From NCBI GenBank assembly GCA_028683855.1, contig JAQUHA010000004.1:83058-147057 (forward strand): DNA of 64,000 nt. Reading direction: 5' to 3'. Under the pieces are notes generated by a model, which was given only the letters and a program-made list of their open reading frames with translations, was not told the DNA's origin and did no database searches. Position numbers and translations under genes: made by a program. Below are positions 27,090-38,500 of this stretch, in pieces. Numbering within the stretch: position 1 is the first letter of the stretch; each line of letters begins with the position of its first letter. The stretch is from Desulfuromonadaceae bacterium. Its GTDB lineage: Bacteria; Desulfobacterota; Desulfuromonadia; Geobacterales; Pseudopelobacteraceae.

Positions 27090-30000
27090 TTACAGCCCCA
27101 GAAAGCTGTTGATCGTCTTCTGCACCTCAGCGATTGAGACTCCATTCAATCCATCTGTATCCACACAAGCTTCCACGGTTTTCAGCCCAAGGAACATATT
27201 AATCGCACTCTGCACCTCGGCAATGGTGACACCTCCACGGTTGTCGCAGTCGCCCGGTTTTGCGGCGACAAGTTCGTTAAAAGTCGCAGTAACTGTACAA
27301 TCTGCGCTGGCAGCTGCGGTTGAATATGAAGTACCTGCCAATGTACCGCCGCACCCTTCTACCGATGTAAGCTGATAACCCGGTTTAGTCTGGAGGGTAC
27401 AGACCCCTGCAATACCTGCCGATACGGTAACCGGACAGTCCAGATAACCTTTTGCGACATCATAGGTTGCAGTTATTTTGTAAGAAGCAGCGGCAGTCGG
27501 GACAAGAGCAATATTCCTCGTAGCCGCCTTCATCGGAACTGCACTCAGCCCCCTCAGTGTCGTTGTGTCATAGCCGGTTGCGGAGAAGGAGACATTAAAA
27601 CTGCCCGGCTGTATGGCTATCAGATATTTGCCATTAACTAACGATTTTACAGAGTAAACACCTACTGTAACATTGGCATCACTTACTGTTGCCGCAGTGC
27701 CGGAGTCTGAGACTGTTCCGGTAAGGAAAGCTATCCCCCCATTGGTATTATCTGTCGAGAATGTGCGGATTGCACTGGCGGAGAGCCCGCCGTAGCTGTC
27801 AACCGCTTTAACCTGCCAGTAGTAATTGCCAAGATCAAGCAGACCGTCTTCATATTTGATTACAAGGAATGTATCGTTTATCCCTTCACGAACAAGAGAT
27901 GGGTTAGACATATCAGGATTACGACTTATCAACACGGTATATGTAACTGCATCTTTGTCAGGATCCAGCGATTTCCCCCACGAAAGTGCGAGAGCAGTAC
28001 GCTGTGTGCTCATATCTTCAGGGTATTCGAGAACCGGAGCTGCAGGAACAGTATTGCCGCTCCGTTTTTTGTAGAGAGTAATATTTCTGCTGAATACTTC
28101 CGATTTATTGTCAGCAGCATCCTGCAGATGGGCAATAACCGTCCAGGTACCTGACTCTGTTAATCCGGAATAAGTACCCTTGTATATACCGCTGGATGTT
28201 TCGACCATATCGGTAGTCGGCAGATCAACAAGAAGCTGTTTGCTGTCTGCTTCAGGTACGCCGCTTGATGTTGCAGATGGTTTTCGTATCTCAAACCATG
28301 CTTTTTGGCCCGCTACTCCTGCCATTGTAATGTCGGCAGCAGTAGCGCTGCTTTCGATAAATAGTGACGATATAGCTTCAGAGCGTTCAACGGGAACAAG
28401 ATTAGCCGGATTAAACGCTTCGTCCAGACCGGTTCCCAGATAAAGGGTGTTTGGTGCATTATCTTCAACACCGGCAGAAACCTGCACTGCACCTTTTGTA
28501 TCACCATCAATACTGAAAAGCGGAGTCTGGAGAGAAATATCCGTTCCGGCACTTACCGTACCCCCTCTGCGCGAATATTCGCTGATACTTTCCACAGCGT
28601 TATTGAAGGCATCGCGTACCGACTGCCCCTGTTTCAGGAAACCGAAATACTGATCGAGGAAATACTCCCCGCTTCTGATACCGTCCGGCTCTGCAGGACC
28701 ACGGAATGACTGTTCATCAGCAGATGTACTGGTGATGATTATGCGCCCCGCCTTGGCTAATTCAGGGATAAATGTCCCGGAATAGCAGCTCCCCATTATG
28801 ATATAGCGTGGCTGTGCCAATGCAGCGGCATCAATCGAATTCTCCAGATCGGTTATCCAGTCTGCAAGCTCCGTTGGAGTCAGGACTTCGTCATCAAGGA
28901 AAAATTTGTCCACATCTCCATGATCCGCCAATATGATATGCAGCGGTGCTGCCTGAGTCAGCAGCTTTGTTTTTGCCCAGTCGGTAATCGCAAACATAAG
29001 CTCCAGCTTGCTGAATATTTTCGGCTGGGTGCTGTCCAGCACCAATATATTCTCTTCCGCAAAGCCACGGGCAAGGAGAGACTGTTTGGCACGGTAAAGT
29101 GTCTTTTCATAAGAGACCGCACCTTCGGAACTTGGAACGCTCCCCTGCGCGATAATTGCATAACCTGCTACAGGCAGTACCGTAACAGTTATCATAGGCG
29201 AAGAGACCGGCGCTAACTCACCGCCGTCACCCAGAAATGCCTGTATCTGATAACGCCCCGGCTGTACGAGGGTGTTTTTAAGACTGCTCGTGTAAATTCC
29301 GTTGGAATCTGTTGTCAGCGATAGAGGCTCAACTCCGCCGTCAGGACGTGTAACAACCAGCAGGAGATCTCTTGATGCCATACTGGTTGAGCCTGCCGTA
29401 ACAATTCCGGTGGCAGTCACATCATTGCCGGAAATAACTGATTTAGCGGAAGTATCCAGAGTTACAACCGGCACAACAGCTGTGGCACTCTGCGAAACGG
29501 TGGTAAAACTGCTGCTGAACGGAACAAGCGCATTCCCGGCGAGGTCCTTGGCAGAGTCCAGCACCACGCTGTAGGTTGTACCGAATACCAGAGGTGAGCT
29601 TGGAACAATATTAAGAGTTGTACCGGAGACATCAAGTCCGCCGGTTGCCGGTATGAACTGGTTGCCGATTCTGAGAATACGGCTTGGTGCCGGAATGGTA
29701 GCCCCGTTCATCGCTTTATCAAAATTTATCGTAATTACAGTTTCAAGAGGAAGCGCTGAAGCCCCGTACCCTGGATAATAATTAACAATATTCGGGGTAA
29801 CATTATCAAAAATGTAGCTTTCAGAAACAACAGCGGTCTGGTTTACGCCGTCACAGGCTATATAACTTATTGTTGCAGCTTCCGAAAGCTGAACTGGCAA
29901 GGTATAAAGACTTTCTGTTCCGCCGCCTCCGCAAATCGGTGTAGTTCCGTCAACGGTATAATAGACAGCGGCATTTCGTGTTGCCGTAAGGTTCACAGAT

Positions 30001-33000
30001 ATCGCGCCGTTGTATAAGCCGCCTGCCGGATTTGCCGATACACTCAATGCTGTTGTGTCAACCGTGTAGGTCTGGCTCTGTACAGATTCGAGGTTGCCTG
30101 CAAGATCGCGGGCGAAATATTTTAGTGTGCCGCTTGTTCCGTTAAGCGGCATTGTAACCGGCCCGATGTAAACCCTGGTACTTCCATTAGGTGCAGGCGG
30201 GTAAACCGGATTAGAGCCGTCCTGGGTAAAATATATTGATCCCGGTTTGTTTGATGTGAGTCTGACCTGGGTTGCAGCGCTGTATATACCTCCGGCAGGA
30301 ACCGCAACGGTTGTCGGACGCGCAGCGTCGATTGTATAGACTGCTGTTCGTTCACCCCCTGCCACACCATTTGCATCAACCGCAAAAAAACGGATGGTGG
30401 TATCTTTTGATACGGCAATCGGAGCTGCATAGACTAATGTACTCCCGCTTGCAGGATAGGTTGGGAGAGTGCCATCAAGCGTATAATAGATGGCTCCAGA
30501 TTTTGAAGCAGTTAGTGTCACACTCTGGTTTGAGTTATACATCCCCCCCGCCGGAACTGCTGAAGCAACCGGCAGGTCTGGAATAATATCCGGTGAGAAG
30601 GGGTAAACGGCAGGGTCAGTATCATTCGGATCGACATCGGCGGCATAGCCGTCACCATCTGCATCCACAATAGTTGAATAATCGTAGTCATAACCCTGAT
30701 ATTTGAAGATTGTTGCAGTACCGGTATTATTGACGAGATACCCGCCATGCGCATCATCCGCATTTATCGAAATCATCAGCGGAGATGGAGAAGATAGCGC
30801 CTCGAACGGCAGCATCACACTGGAAACCGGCAGTATTGTAGTTGTTTCTGCCGTGTTATCGTTATTAAGATCAATTGCGGTTGTTGCGGAATAAACTCTA
30901 TCCATAACCCCGTCACCGTTCAGATCGTTCCTGGCATAAACAGTCAGTCGATAGACTATGGGGAGATCGGAAAGTACCGGTGCCCACGATATACGGATTC
31001 CGCTGTTTTCGCGGTTTATTTTCACGCTGCGGGAATCTACCGCCGGAACAGGTTGATCCGCAGGGAGATATTTGTAACGGGTCAGGCGATTGCCGCTGCT
31101 GTCGGCAACTGAGAATGTATAAAGACCGGCTGGCGACTTGCTCGTTTCATAATGAAGATATGTACCGCCGTATAAGCCGGAATACCACCGCTCTTTCAGC
31201 AGATCACGAGTAATGGCATCAGGTCCGGTAATTTTTACCTCCGAAAGTGTTGTGCCTGCTGGGAGTATGGCATTCTGGCTGAAAAGTGTACCGGTAAACC
31301 CGACTGAGTCCGTCTTCGACATAACTCTACCGGAACCGATCATAAGCCCACCGGAATACGGTTTAACAACCAGCGGTATTACTGAAGAGGCGTGATGATT
31401 TCTTCGTGTGTTGAGCGAAATGCTGTCAAAAGCATCCACCCGCCATTTCAGGTTTGACGGATCACCAATTACGGAAGTGCTGACAGTCATTGAGTTGCCG
31501 TTGAATGCTGCCGGTTGATATACAGTGCTGTTGGTAGTCGCGTTTTTCACCGTTATCCGATAATAGAGCATCTTGGTGCTATTGACCGGAGCCCAGCTGA
31601 ACTGCACCATCGTTTTTGCGGCATCTGTATATTCTGCCTGCATGGTAGCAGTATCGACAGAAGGAAATGGCGCCGGTGTTGTCAGTACTGCTTTAGCGTA
31701 ATGATCACGCCCGTTGATTACAGCATGGAAAATGTAATTGCCGGCAGTCAGCGGTGTAGTAAAATCCTTGTAAAAGGAGTTGCTGCTGTTCACATCGGCA
31801 GTAAGATCAAAGGTGTATAAGCCTGAGGGACCGTTCAGCTCCAGAAGAGTTACTGAAGTTCCCATAGTATTGAAATAGATGACCGCCTCTGTTGCAAGCG
31901 AACCTGCGGAACCATCTGTGCGGTTAAATACCGCAGCATTGGTAATTGTGGCTATCTGCGGGTCATAGTCCGAAGCTGAAAAAGTTAGAGGTAAGTAGTC
32001 ACCATTTGAGCGGTTGAAAGTCAGGTCATAACTCTGTGCTTCATGTGCTTCTATACGAAGCTGATAAGATCCGTCAGACATAGCTGGTATAATATCGTAA
32101 TTATCCATCTTGCGCCTGCCAACATAAACCGGATTACCGGCACCGTCATTCAGGCGCAGCCGGTAGTACCAGGTGCGGCTTGAATCGTAGAGCGGAACCC
32201 ATGATACACGGTAGCTGCCGTCAGCATTACGCTGTGTACGAATTGTTGTGATATCAACCTTTGGCACTGTTTTTGGCACACCGTACGTGGCGACCCGATA
32301 GCTCTTATTGCCGTTTACGTCAGTAAACGTGAAGGTATATACCCCAGCCTCCAGTCCGTTTGTCGGATACTGCTTCTGAACCGCCAGATACCCTGGGAGA
32401 TAGGTATATTTATCAGCATCGGTAAAGGTGTATGTGAAACCGTTAGGTCCGGTGACGGTAAGGTTCATTCCAACCAGCGAGGTCATAGCGGTCGAAATAC
32501 CGGCATCCAGATAGTCATACTCCGTCCCTGCCGCAGAGGTGAGATGAAAAGTCGTTCCCCAGTTTAAGGTTACAGCCGCAGTCCGCGCCTGTATGTTAAT
32601 TCCGGTTACGGTAGCAGGGGCAGTAACATTTACAACCGTTGCTGTTGCAAGTTCCCCCTGACCGTTATAGAAGGTGCTTGCCTCGTCATGCAGACCGATT
32701 CTGTACCCCCCTGTTGCCAATCCGGAAAGGGTGTAGTTGCCGCTTGCGTCTGTAAAGGTGAAATTAATCATCGTATTTGTTGCAGCAGCATAAGCAACTA
32801 CAGGGGTGTCCGGGAGTGGTGTTGTGCCGTCTGAAGTGACCTGTCCCGCAATAACACCGCCCAGAGTGAGATCGGCATTTATACCAGCAAGATTTTCAGG
32901 GGCATTAACTACAATTTCACGTGCGGATGAAATCTCCTGTCCACCTCCATAGTACTGCCGAATGTAACCCTGTGACGAACCGTCGAACCGAATATAATAA

Positions 33001-34646
33001 CTGCCGGAGACGACACCGCCGATCATGTAGGATCCGTCAGTTGTCGTCATCGCCGAAGCTAAGAATGAATGGTTAACGGAGCTGTACAATTCTACATTTA
33101 GTCCGGAAAGTCCCGTTGTTCCGGCATCTGCGGTTACTCTACCCGAAATGTATCCGGTAAGGGGCGGGGTTAGCTTGGTTGTAGCGCTTGCCATAGCAGA
33201 AACATTACCTGCCGCATCTGTGACATAAGCGTAAAGGTTTTTTGTTGTTGTGACCCCTTGCGGGAGACCGGGGAAATAGAAATGGGTTGGTGGATCTGGT
33301 AACCAACTACAGGTTCCGGAATCAGGCGTTTCAGTAAGGCAATAACCTGTAACAGCGGCATTGTCTGTTGCTGAAAGAGTTACAGCGGCGGTATCACCTG
33401 AGACAACCCCGGTAACGGTGAAATTGGTTATGGTTGGCGGGGTTGTATCAGGCGGACCGCCTGCAACCGGCCAGACTAAACCCGACGCGCCCGTTTTAAA
33501 TTCCTGATCCAGTATATTGTAAAAGTCCGGATATATATTGAATGCAGAATTACTTATCGTAGAAGTTGTTGACGACCAGTACGGCATTGAAGCCACGTTG
33601 ACAAACCCACTGCCGTTTAACCATGCAACTGAATTTTGTCCAATATTCAGCAGAGTACTCAACTCATTGATGTTAGGTACTCTCCAGTCACCTCTTCCGA
33701 GATAATTCTGGGCATTAAGACATCCGGCGTAATTTAAACTATTCTGCCATGTCATCAAAACAGGTGTACCGCAAGCTGGTAATACCAATGCAGAAGGATC
33801 CTTTATCCAGATCAATTCTGTCAGAGAATCTAAAACACCCCCGTCACCCATGTCAAAAAAACGTGTGGTCGGCCAGACAGCGCCGGTCTGCAGTTCAGCA
33901 TCCTGACCGGTTCCTGTGCAGTTTATTACTGTGCCAGAGGTATCAGAACAGGTCGTCTGACCGGTTTGAGGCAATGTAACAGCGCCAATCTGCCCTGTTC
34001 TGACTGGCCATACATAACCGTTGTCGATTTTGTAGCGGCTTTCCAGACGTCCACCACCCATGCCTATTCCCCATGATGACATAGGATCGTAGCTAGCAGT
34101 ACTGCTGGACCAGTGTATAAGATTTGGTGCTTGAATTGTGAAGCCCTGGGCAGAAAGCCAGCCGTTTGGGAATGTATCCCCATAGTTGTATATGCTTTTT
34201 AACTCAACAATATTTGGAAGCCGCCAGTCAGAGTGCCCCAGGTAATTTTCAGAGTTCAACTTGGCTATATAATCGAGCGCATGCTGCCATGTAACTCCAC
34301 CGTCATTTACACTCTCGTAAAGATTAGCGGAAGTATAATCCTGATCGAACGAAGGATCACGAGTCGGCATCAGGTTTGTTTCCCTGCTCCACACAAGACC
34401 GGTCAACTGGTCTGTCATTGTCTGGTCGGCATTGACAACAAAACGCGGGGTTGGCCAGGCAACCCCCGTCTTCAGTGCGGCATCCTGCCCGCTGCCGGCA
34501 CATGGGATATTATTTCCGGTTGAATCATAACAGAATGTCTGTCCGGTCTGTGGCAACTGCACGACCGGACCACCGGCAAAGGCAGCCGTGAATGATGAAA
34601 TGATAATTAAAAGTGTAACCAGCAGAATCTTTGTTACATAACGCAT
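27090..34646 (-). CDS. Largest giant protein: double DUF1566 / CarboxypepD / chitobiase-C / C13 peptidase / dockerin
   Basis: 2518 aa, start 34646 with GAGGGGGG upstream and signal peptide ending AAFAGGP. Two DUF1566 domains (about 28-210 and 215-395; ends YVWPVRTGQ and LVWPVAGG), an Ig repeat with CLTETPDSGTC, carboxypeptidase-regulatory modules (about 500-690), a long beta-rich middle, a thrombospondin-type-3-like acidic stretch (DADGDGYAADVDPNDTDP), three chitobiase-C-like modules (YYTLDGTLP, YFTQDGSNP, YYTVDGTTP), a Big_5 module, the C13 legumain-like domain (LADHG near 1908, GSCYSG near 1953), fibronectin-like modules, and the dockerin. The DUF1566 ends lack the Asn-codon pattern of the DGR targets. 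First gene of a likely unit with 26571-27086. Confidence 0.85.
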   Translation of the reverse strand: MRYVTKILLVTLLIIISSFTAAFAGGPVVQLPQTGQTFCYDSTGNNIPCAGSGQDAALKTGVAWPTPRFVVNADQTMTDQLTGLVWSRETNLMPTRDPSFDQDYTSANLYESVNDGGVTWQHALDYIAKLNSENYLGHSDWRLPNIVELKSIYNYGDTFPNGWLSAQGFTIQAPNLIHWSSSTASYDPMSSWGIGMGGGRLESRYKIDNGYVWPVRTGQIGAVTLPQTGQTTCSDTSGTVINCTGTGQDAELQTGAVWPTTRFFDMGDGGVLDSLTELIWIKDPSALVLPACGTPVLMTWQNSLNYAGCLNAQNYLGRGDWRVPNINELSTLLNIGQNSVAWLNGSGFVNVASMPYWSSTTSTISNSAFNIYPDFYNILDQEFKTGASGLVWPVAGGPPDTTPPTITNFTVTGVVSGDTAAVTLSATDNAAVTGYCLTETPDSGTCSWLPDPPTHFYFPGLPQGVTTTKNLYAYVTDAAGNVSAMASATTKLTPPLTGYISGRVTADAGTTGLSGLNVELYSSVNHSFLASAMTTTDGSYMIGGVVSGSYYIRFDGSSQGYIRQYYGGGQEISSAREIVVNAPENLAGINADLTLGGVIAGQVTSDGTTPLPDTPVVAYAAATNTMINFTFTDASGNYTLSGLATGGYRIGLHDEASTFYNGQGELATATVVNVTAPATVTGINIQARTAAVTLNWGTTFHLTSAAGTEYDYLDAGISTAMTSLVGMNLTVTGPNGFTYTFTDADKYTYLPGYLAVQKQYPTNGLEAGVYTFTFTDVNGNKSYRVATYGVPKTVPKVDITTIRTQRNADGSYRVSWVPLYDSSRTWYYRLRLNDGAGNPVYVGRRKMDNYDIIPAMSDGSYQLRIEAHEAQSYDLTFNRSNGDYLPLTFSASDYDPQIATITNAAVFNRTDGSAGSLATEAVIYFNTMGTSVTLLELNGPSGLYTFDLTADVNSSNSFYKDFTTPLTAGNYIFHAVINGRDHYAKAVLTTPAPFPSVDTATMQAEYTDAAKTMVQFSWAPVNSTKMLYYRITVKNATTNSTVYQPAAFNGNSMTVSTSVIGDPSNLKWRVDAFDSISLNTRRNHHASSVIPLVVKPYSGGLMIGSGRVMSKTDSVGFTGTLFSQNAILPAGTTLSEVKITGPDAITRDLLKERWYSGLYGGTYLHYETSKSPAGLYTFSVADSSGNRLTRYKYLPADQPVPAVDSRSVKINRENSGIRISWAPVLSDLPIVYRLTVYARNDLNGDGVMDRVYSATTAIDLNNDNTAETTTILPVSSVMLPFEALSSPSPLMISINADDAHGGYLVNNTGTATIFKYQGYDYDYSTIVDADGDGYAADVDPNDTDPAVYPFSPDIIPDLPVASAVPAGGMYNSNQSVTLTASKSGAIYYTLDGTLPTYPASGSTLVYAAPIAVSKDTTIRFFAVDANGVAGGERTAVYTIDAARPTTVAVPAGGIYSAATQVRLTSNKPGSIYFTQDGSNPVYPPAPNGSTRVYIGPVTMPLNGTSGTLKYFARDLAGNLESVQSQTYTVDTTALSVSANPAGGLYNGAISVNLTATRNAAVYYTVDGTTPICGGGGTESLYTLPVQLSEAATISYIACDGVNQTAVVSESYIFDNVTPNIVNYYPGYGASALPLETVITINFDKAMNGATIPAPSRILRIGNQFIPATGGLDVSGTTLNIVPSSPLVFGTTYSVVLDSAKDLAGNALVPFSSSFTTVSQSATAVVPVVTLDTSAKSVISGNDVTATGIVTAGSTSMASRDLLLVVTRPDGGVEPLSLTTDSNGIYTSSLKNTLVQPGRYQIQAFLGDGGELAPVSSPMITVTVLPVAGYAIIAQGSVPSSEGAVSYEKTLYRAKQSLLARGFAEENILVLDSTQPKIFSKLELMFAITDWAKTKLLTQAAPLHIILADHGDVDKFFLDDEVLTPTELADWITDLENSIDAAALAQPRYIIMGSCYSGTFIPELAKAGRIIITSTSADEQSFRGPAEPDGIRSGEYFLDQYFGFLKQGQSVRDAFNNAVESISEYSRRGGTVSAGTDISLQTPLFSIDGDTKGAVQVSAGVEDNAPNTLYLGTGLDEAFNPANLVPVERSEAISSLFIESSATAADITMAGVAGQKAWFEIRKPSATSSGVPEADSKQLLVDLPTTDMVETSSGIYKGTYSGLTESGTWTVIAHLQDAADNKSEVFSRNITLYKKRSGNTVPAAPVLEYPEDMSTQRTALALSWGKSLDPDKDAVTYTVLISRNPDMSNPSLVREGINDTFLVIKYEDGLLDLGNYYWQVKAVDSYGGLSASAIRTFSTDNTNGGIAFLTGTVSDSGTAATVSDANVTVGVYSVKSLVNGKYLIAIQPGSFNVSFSATGYDTTTLRGLSAVPMKAATRNIALVPTAAASYKITATYDVAKGYLDCPVTVSAGIAGVCTLQTKPGYQLTSVEGCGGTLAGTSYSTAAASADCTVTATFNELVAAKPGDCDNRGGVTIAEVQSAINMFLGLKTVEACVDTDGLNGVSIAEVQKTINSFLGL

Positions 34647-34674
34647 AATTTACCCCCCTCTTCAATAACATATA

Positions 34675-34699
34675 TAGGGGCGGATAAGGACCGCCCCTA
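34675..34699. repeat. Short GC-rich hairpin TAGGGGCGG / CCGCCCCTA
   Basis: 9-bp perfect stem with 7-bp loop, in the gap between 34731 and 34646; same motif as the inverted repeat at 16163-16244. Lies downstream of the 34731 gene but has no U-run, so termination is uncertain. Confidence 0.6.
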
Positions 34700-34730
34700 C
34701 CAATTTATGTGTAAATTTAAAACATTCAGA

Positions 34731-35453
34731 TCATTTTGTGGAATCAGATTGAGCGAACTGCAGATGTGGGGCGAATATCGTCTCGAAATCTTTCATCATA
34801 TTCTGGATTGCCTTAGGTACAGTCTTGGCGAAACAGTCCAGAATTATAATCGCATTTATACCTACATCACCTTTTGAAGAAGTAGAAACACGATAGGCAA
34901 ACGATTTGTTTACATCACTTACTTTTTTATAAATATCCTGCAGCCCGTCAAGAGTCCAGTCCGGCTCTTCTCCGTTCTGCTGGCGGAGATACTGGGCAAA
35001 CAGATACATGGAGACCATTCTATACTCCATCTCTTCCAACGAAGCAAAAGGGAGGTGAAAACGGACCATCGGACGGAGCGGCTTGAGGAGAGGACACCCC
35101 CCTGTGGGCATAATAATCCCCATCAATGATCCAAGTCCATCCTGCAGCGAAGTCTCTTTAACATAACTTCGCATAAAGTCAACAACTTCAATGGTAACCT
35201 CTTCAAAAGAGTCATACTCCTGCAGCTCATTAAGAATCCATCCAAGATGAAGTGCAGTCGGACAGTATTCGTGAATATCCGGATCAAGCGGACAGTTGTT
35301 ACATTTGTAAACAGACAGAGCCGCCCATGAAGGTGGGACGCTCTTATTATCAGGAATAAGATCAAGTGTCGTACTATCAAAACGGAGTAAGAACTCCTTT
35401 GTCTCTCCATTTTTGAATCTGAAAATATAGCGGATATTGTCGTTTGTAGTCAT
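34731..35453 (-). CDS. Conserved-looking protein of unknown function with Cys clusters
   Basis: 240 aa. I choose the ATG at 35453, 7 nt after GAGG, over a GTG at 35459. No signal peptide or membrane segment, so probably cytoplasmic. N-terminal strand pair (IRYIFRFKNGETKEFLLRFD), then CNNCPLDPDIHEYCPTALH and later PTGGCPLLKPLRPMVRFH; the CxxC...C and GGC arrangement could bind a metal. The C-terminal half is helical. I do not recognise the family with confidence. It sits alone between two giant surface genes and could be in the same transcript as the one downstream. Confidence 0.7.
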   Translation of the reverse strand: MTTNDNIRYIFRFKNGETKEFLLRFDSTTLDLIPDNKSVPPSWAALSVYKCNNCPLDPDIHEYCPTALHLGWILNELQEYDSFEEVTIEVVDFMRSYVKETSLQDGLGSLMGIIMPTGGCPLLKPLRPMVRFHLPFASLEEMEYRMVSMYLFAQYLRQQNGEEPDWTLDGLQDIYKKVSDVNKSFAYRVSTSSKGDVGINAIIILDCFAKTVPKAIQNMMKDFETIFAPHLQFAQSDSTK

Positions 35454-35527
35454 CTTCACCCCTCTGCACCGGTTAAAAGGATATACCGCGAAATAATCCA
35501 GCGTACATTAAAATTAAATTTGCGGAT

Positions 35528-38500
35528 TTACAACCCAAGAAACGAATTTATCGTCTTCTGTACCTCAGCGATTGAAACCGTGCCGCTCCTGTCAAAATCG
35601 ACGCATATTTCTGCAGATGCGAGTCCGAGGAACATATTGATGCCGCGCTGTACTTCAGCGATGCTTACATCTTTACTCCCGTCACAGTCACCGGGCATAG
35701 TAGAGACTACCTCTGTCAGATTGAACAGAACTTTTGAGACACTGCCGCTGCTGGTTGTTACGCTTCTGGTTGCTGATGTATAGCCTGCTTTTTCTGCCGT
35801 CAGACTGTAGATCCCGGCAGAAACGGGTATAAGTACATAGCCGTTGGAGAGTGATGTGTACGTTGCTGTTGATGTTTTTACCTTTGCGGATGGAACACCT
35901 TTACCACTCTGGTCGATTACTGTGCCGAGGATAAATGCAAGCATCCCGCTCTGCGGGAGATAGCTGAATTTTACTGTTTCTGATTGGGCGCTGCCCCCTC
36001 TGCTGTCAACCGCAGTTACCTGCCACCAGAATGTGCCGGATGTGAAGAGTTTTGAACCGTCGGCTTTAAGTTCATTTACTGCATCAAGAAGGGTTGCCGA
36101 TTGAGGTATCCCTTCAAAGCGTTTCAGCTCATTACCGGCAGCTCCGTTGTTATCGGCAAGTATGATTAGTGTGTAGCTTATCGGGTCGTTATCCGGGTCG
36201 GCTGATTCGCTCCAGCTGAATGCTATCAGTGGTTCTTTCTGCTCTGCATCTGCGGCAGGTTCAAGGGGTTGCGGTACAGCAGGAGCAGTGTTGGCTGTGT
36301 CATTGATATATACCGTAGCGACAGTCGGCGGGAGCTGTTCTCCATCAAGATCTTCAGCATACAGAATGACAGAGTAGGTTCCTGTTTCGTTGAAGATAAT
36401 GTCTGTTATGCCGGGGTTTAGGTCGGCAGGAAACTCCCAGCGTGAATTGCTCTGGTTGTAGCGTGCTGTCAGCTGCGGGAGATTCAGATTGATCTGACCT
36501 GTGTCCCCTTCCGGCATGACGAATGACGGTTTCTTTACTTCTGCCCAGACAGTCACTGCTTCACCGGTTATATCTCCTGTGGTTGCTGCGTATATTTCCG
36601 GTGCGGTGCCGAGCATTGCAGTTGCGGCAGGCATGGTCTGTTTCCATTCGACCATTGATGCGGCACGGGAGATGCCGAAGGGGAGATTCCAGCTGGGTAT
36701 ACCGTCGTTATCGGCGAGGTACTGATATGGTGTTCCGTCGTCGCTGCCGTCCTCAAAGAGCGGGGACTGTTTACTCATTCGTTCGATTGTTTCTGAAGCT
36801 TTTTTGAATGCCTCTACAAGATGCAGATTGCTGTTACCGGCAAGGTGATCGACAAAGGCATGAATAAACGAATCCCCCAGAATGGTCTGGTCAGCTGCAT
36901 AGCGGGATGGTCTTGGCCCCTGGGCGGCTGTTTTGTCTGCTGCAGCGCTTGTTATTATGGTGCGGCCGGTTTTCTTCAACCCGGGAATAAAGCTGCCGGA
37001 GTAGCAGGATCCGTTAATGATGACGATTTTGGAGGTAATGTTGAAGTTGGTCTTGAGGTTGCTCTCAAGGGTAGTTATCCAACCGTTCATTTCACCGGGG
37101 GTTAGATAGCTGCTGTCGTCGCCGATGTAGAATTTACCATCCCTGCCGCCATGATCGAGCATTATGATGTAGAGCGGCGCATCGCCGTAGGAAGATATCC
37201 GGTTGTATGCCCATGTCGTGATGGCGTTCTGTATAGCTGTTCTGCTCATAACCTCATCCACATTTGCGCGACTGGTCCCGTCTGGCGAGAGATACCAGAT
37301 GTTATCTGCGGTTATGAAGCGGTCGGTGAGCTGTTTGTGTATTCGCTGCATACTGGCGGTGTAGCTGTCGCGACTGCTTCCGTTCAAATCCCCCTGAATC
37401 AGGATTGCATAGCCGGTGGAAGCGGCGACGGTGAAGTTCTGCGGAGTGGATGCGGGTGATGCGTTGAGATTGCTGCTGCCGCCAAAAGATGCCCGTACAC
37501 TCCAGATGCCGGTTATACCGCCAAACTGGTTGAAGCCGATGCTGAAACGACCGGCGCTGTCGCTGGTAGTCGGGTTAAGTGTATACTCCTTATTGTTGCT
37601 GTCGGTTATGGTGACTGTCACCGGAACTCCGATAAGGTTTACTGTACTGCTGGACGCAGCGTTTAGCTTGCCGCTTATTATGACGCTGCCGCTTGGAGAT
37701 ACGAAGGTTGGAGCGGATGATGCGGTTACAGTCGTGTCAAGCTTATTTACTGTGAATGTTCTGCTTACTGATGCAGCTTTATAGGTTGAATCCCCTTTGA
37801 AGCCCAGAGCGACGCTCCAGCTGCCGGAGAGATCAACTATGGCTGAATCTACCGGATAGTTGAATGTTCCGTTGCTCATGGTCTGGGCGCAGTTCTCCGC
37901 TGTTTTGGTGGCTGACGGAGTGGTAAAGATGAAGCAGACTTCCTTGTAGGCAAGCGGCGTTACAGTAGCGTCTTCGATAAGTGAGCCGCTTATGCTGAAG
38001 GATTGAGCGTAGGCGATTGATTGAGCCAGTGCGTTTATGTTCAGTGTAACAGTACGGGTCGGATCAAAGGTTATGGTAACGCTCTGGCTGGACGGGGGGG
38101 AGATGTTGCCGGCTCCGTCACGTGCAAAGGCGTAGAGTGTTTTTGTGCCGGAAGTGGTAAAGGTGTGGTTAACCGGTATGCTTGCGCTCCATGAGCATCT
38201 GCTGCTGTCGTCTGTTTCGGTGATGCAGTAGTCGGAGACACCGTTACTGTCGGCGGCGCTCAGGGCTGTGATGGCAACAGTAAGGGTGTTTGATGTAGCA
38301 GGGATGGTGAAGTTCGTAACCGTAGGGGCGGTGGTGTCGGATACTGTTGTGTCGGTTACGGTTACTGCGTGGCTGTCGCTGCCGTAGGCGGCGCTTGTGC
38401 TGCCGCTTTTGCCGGAGGCGGTCAGCGTGAATGTTCCTGCGTTGCTGTCGCTGTACATGAATTCATAACTGGCGGTTCCGGCGGTTATAGTTGGATATAC

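Noticed and set aside
27090..34646. The two DUF1566 domains of the largest giant as DGR targets
   Set aside because: Their ends lack the Asn-codon-like variable positions and do not align with the template; ordinary DUF1566 domains.
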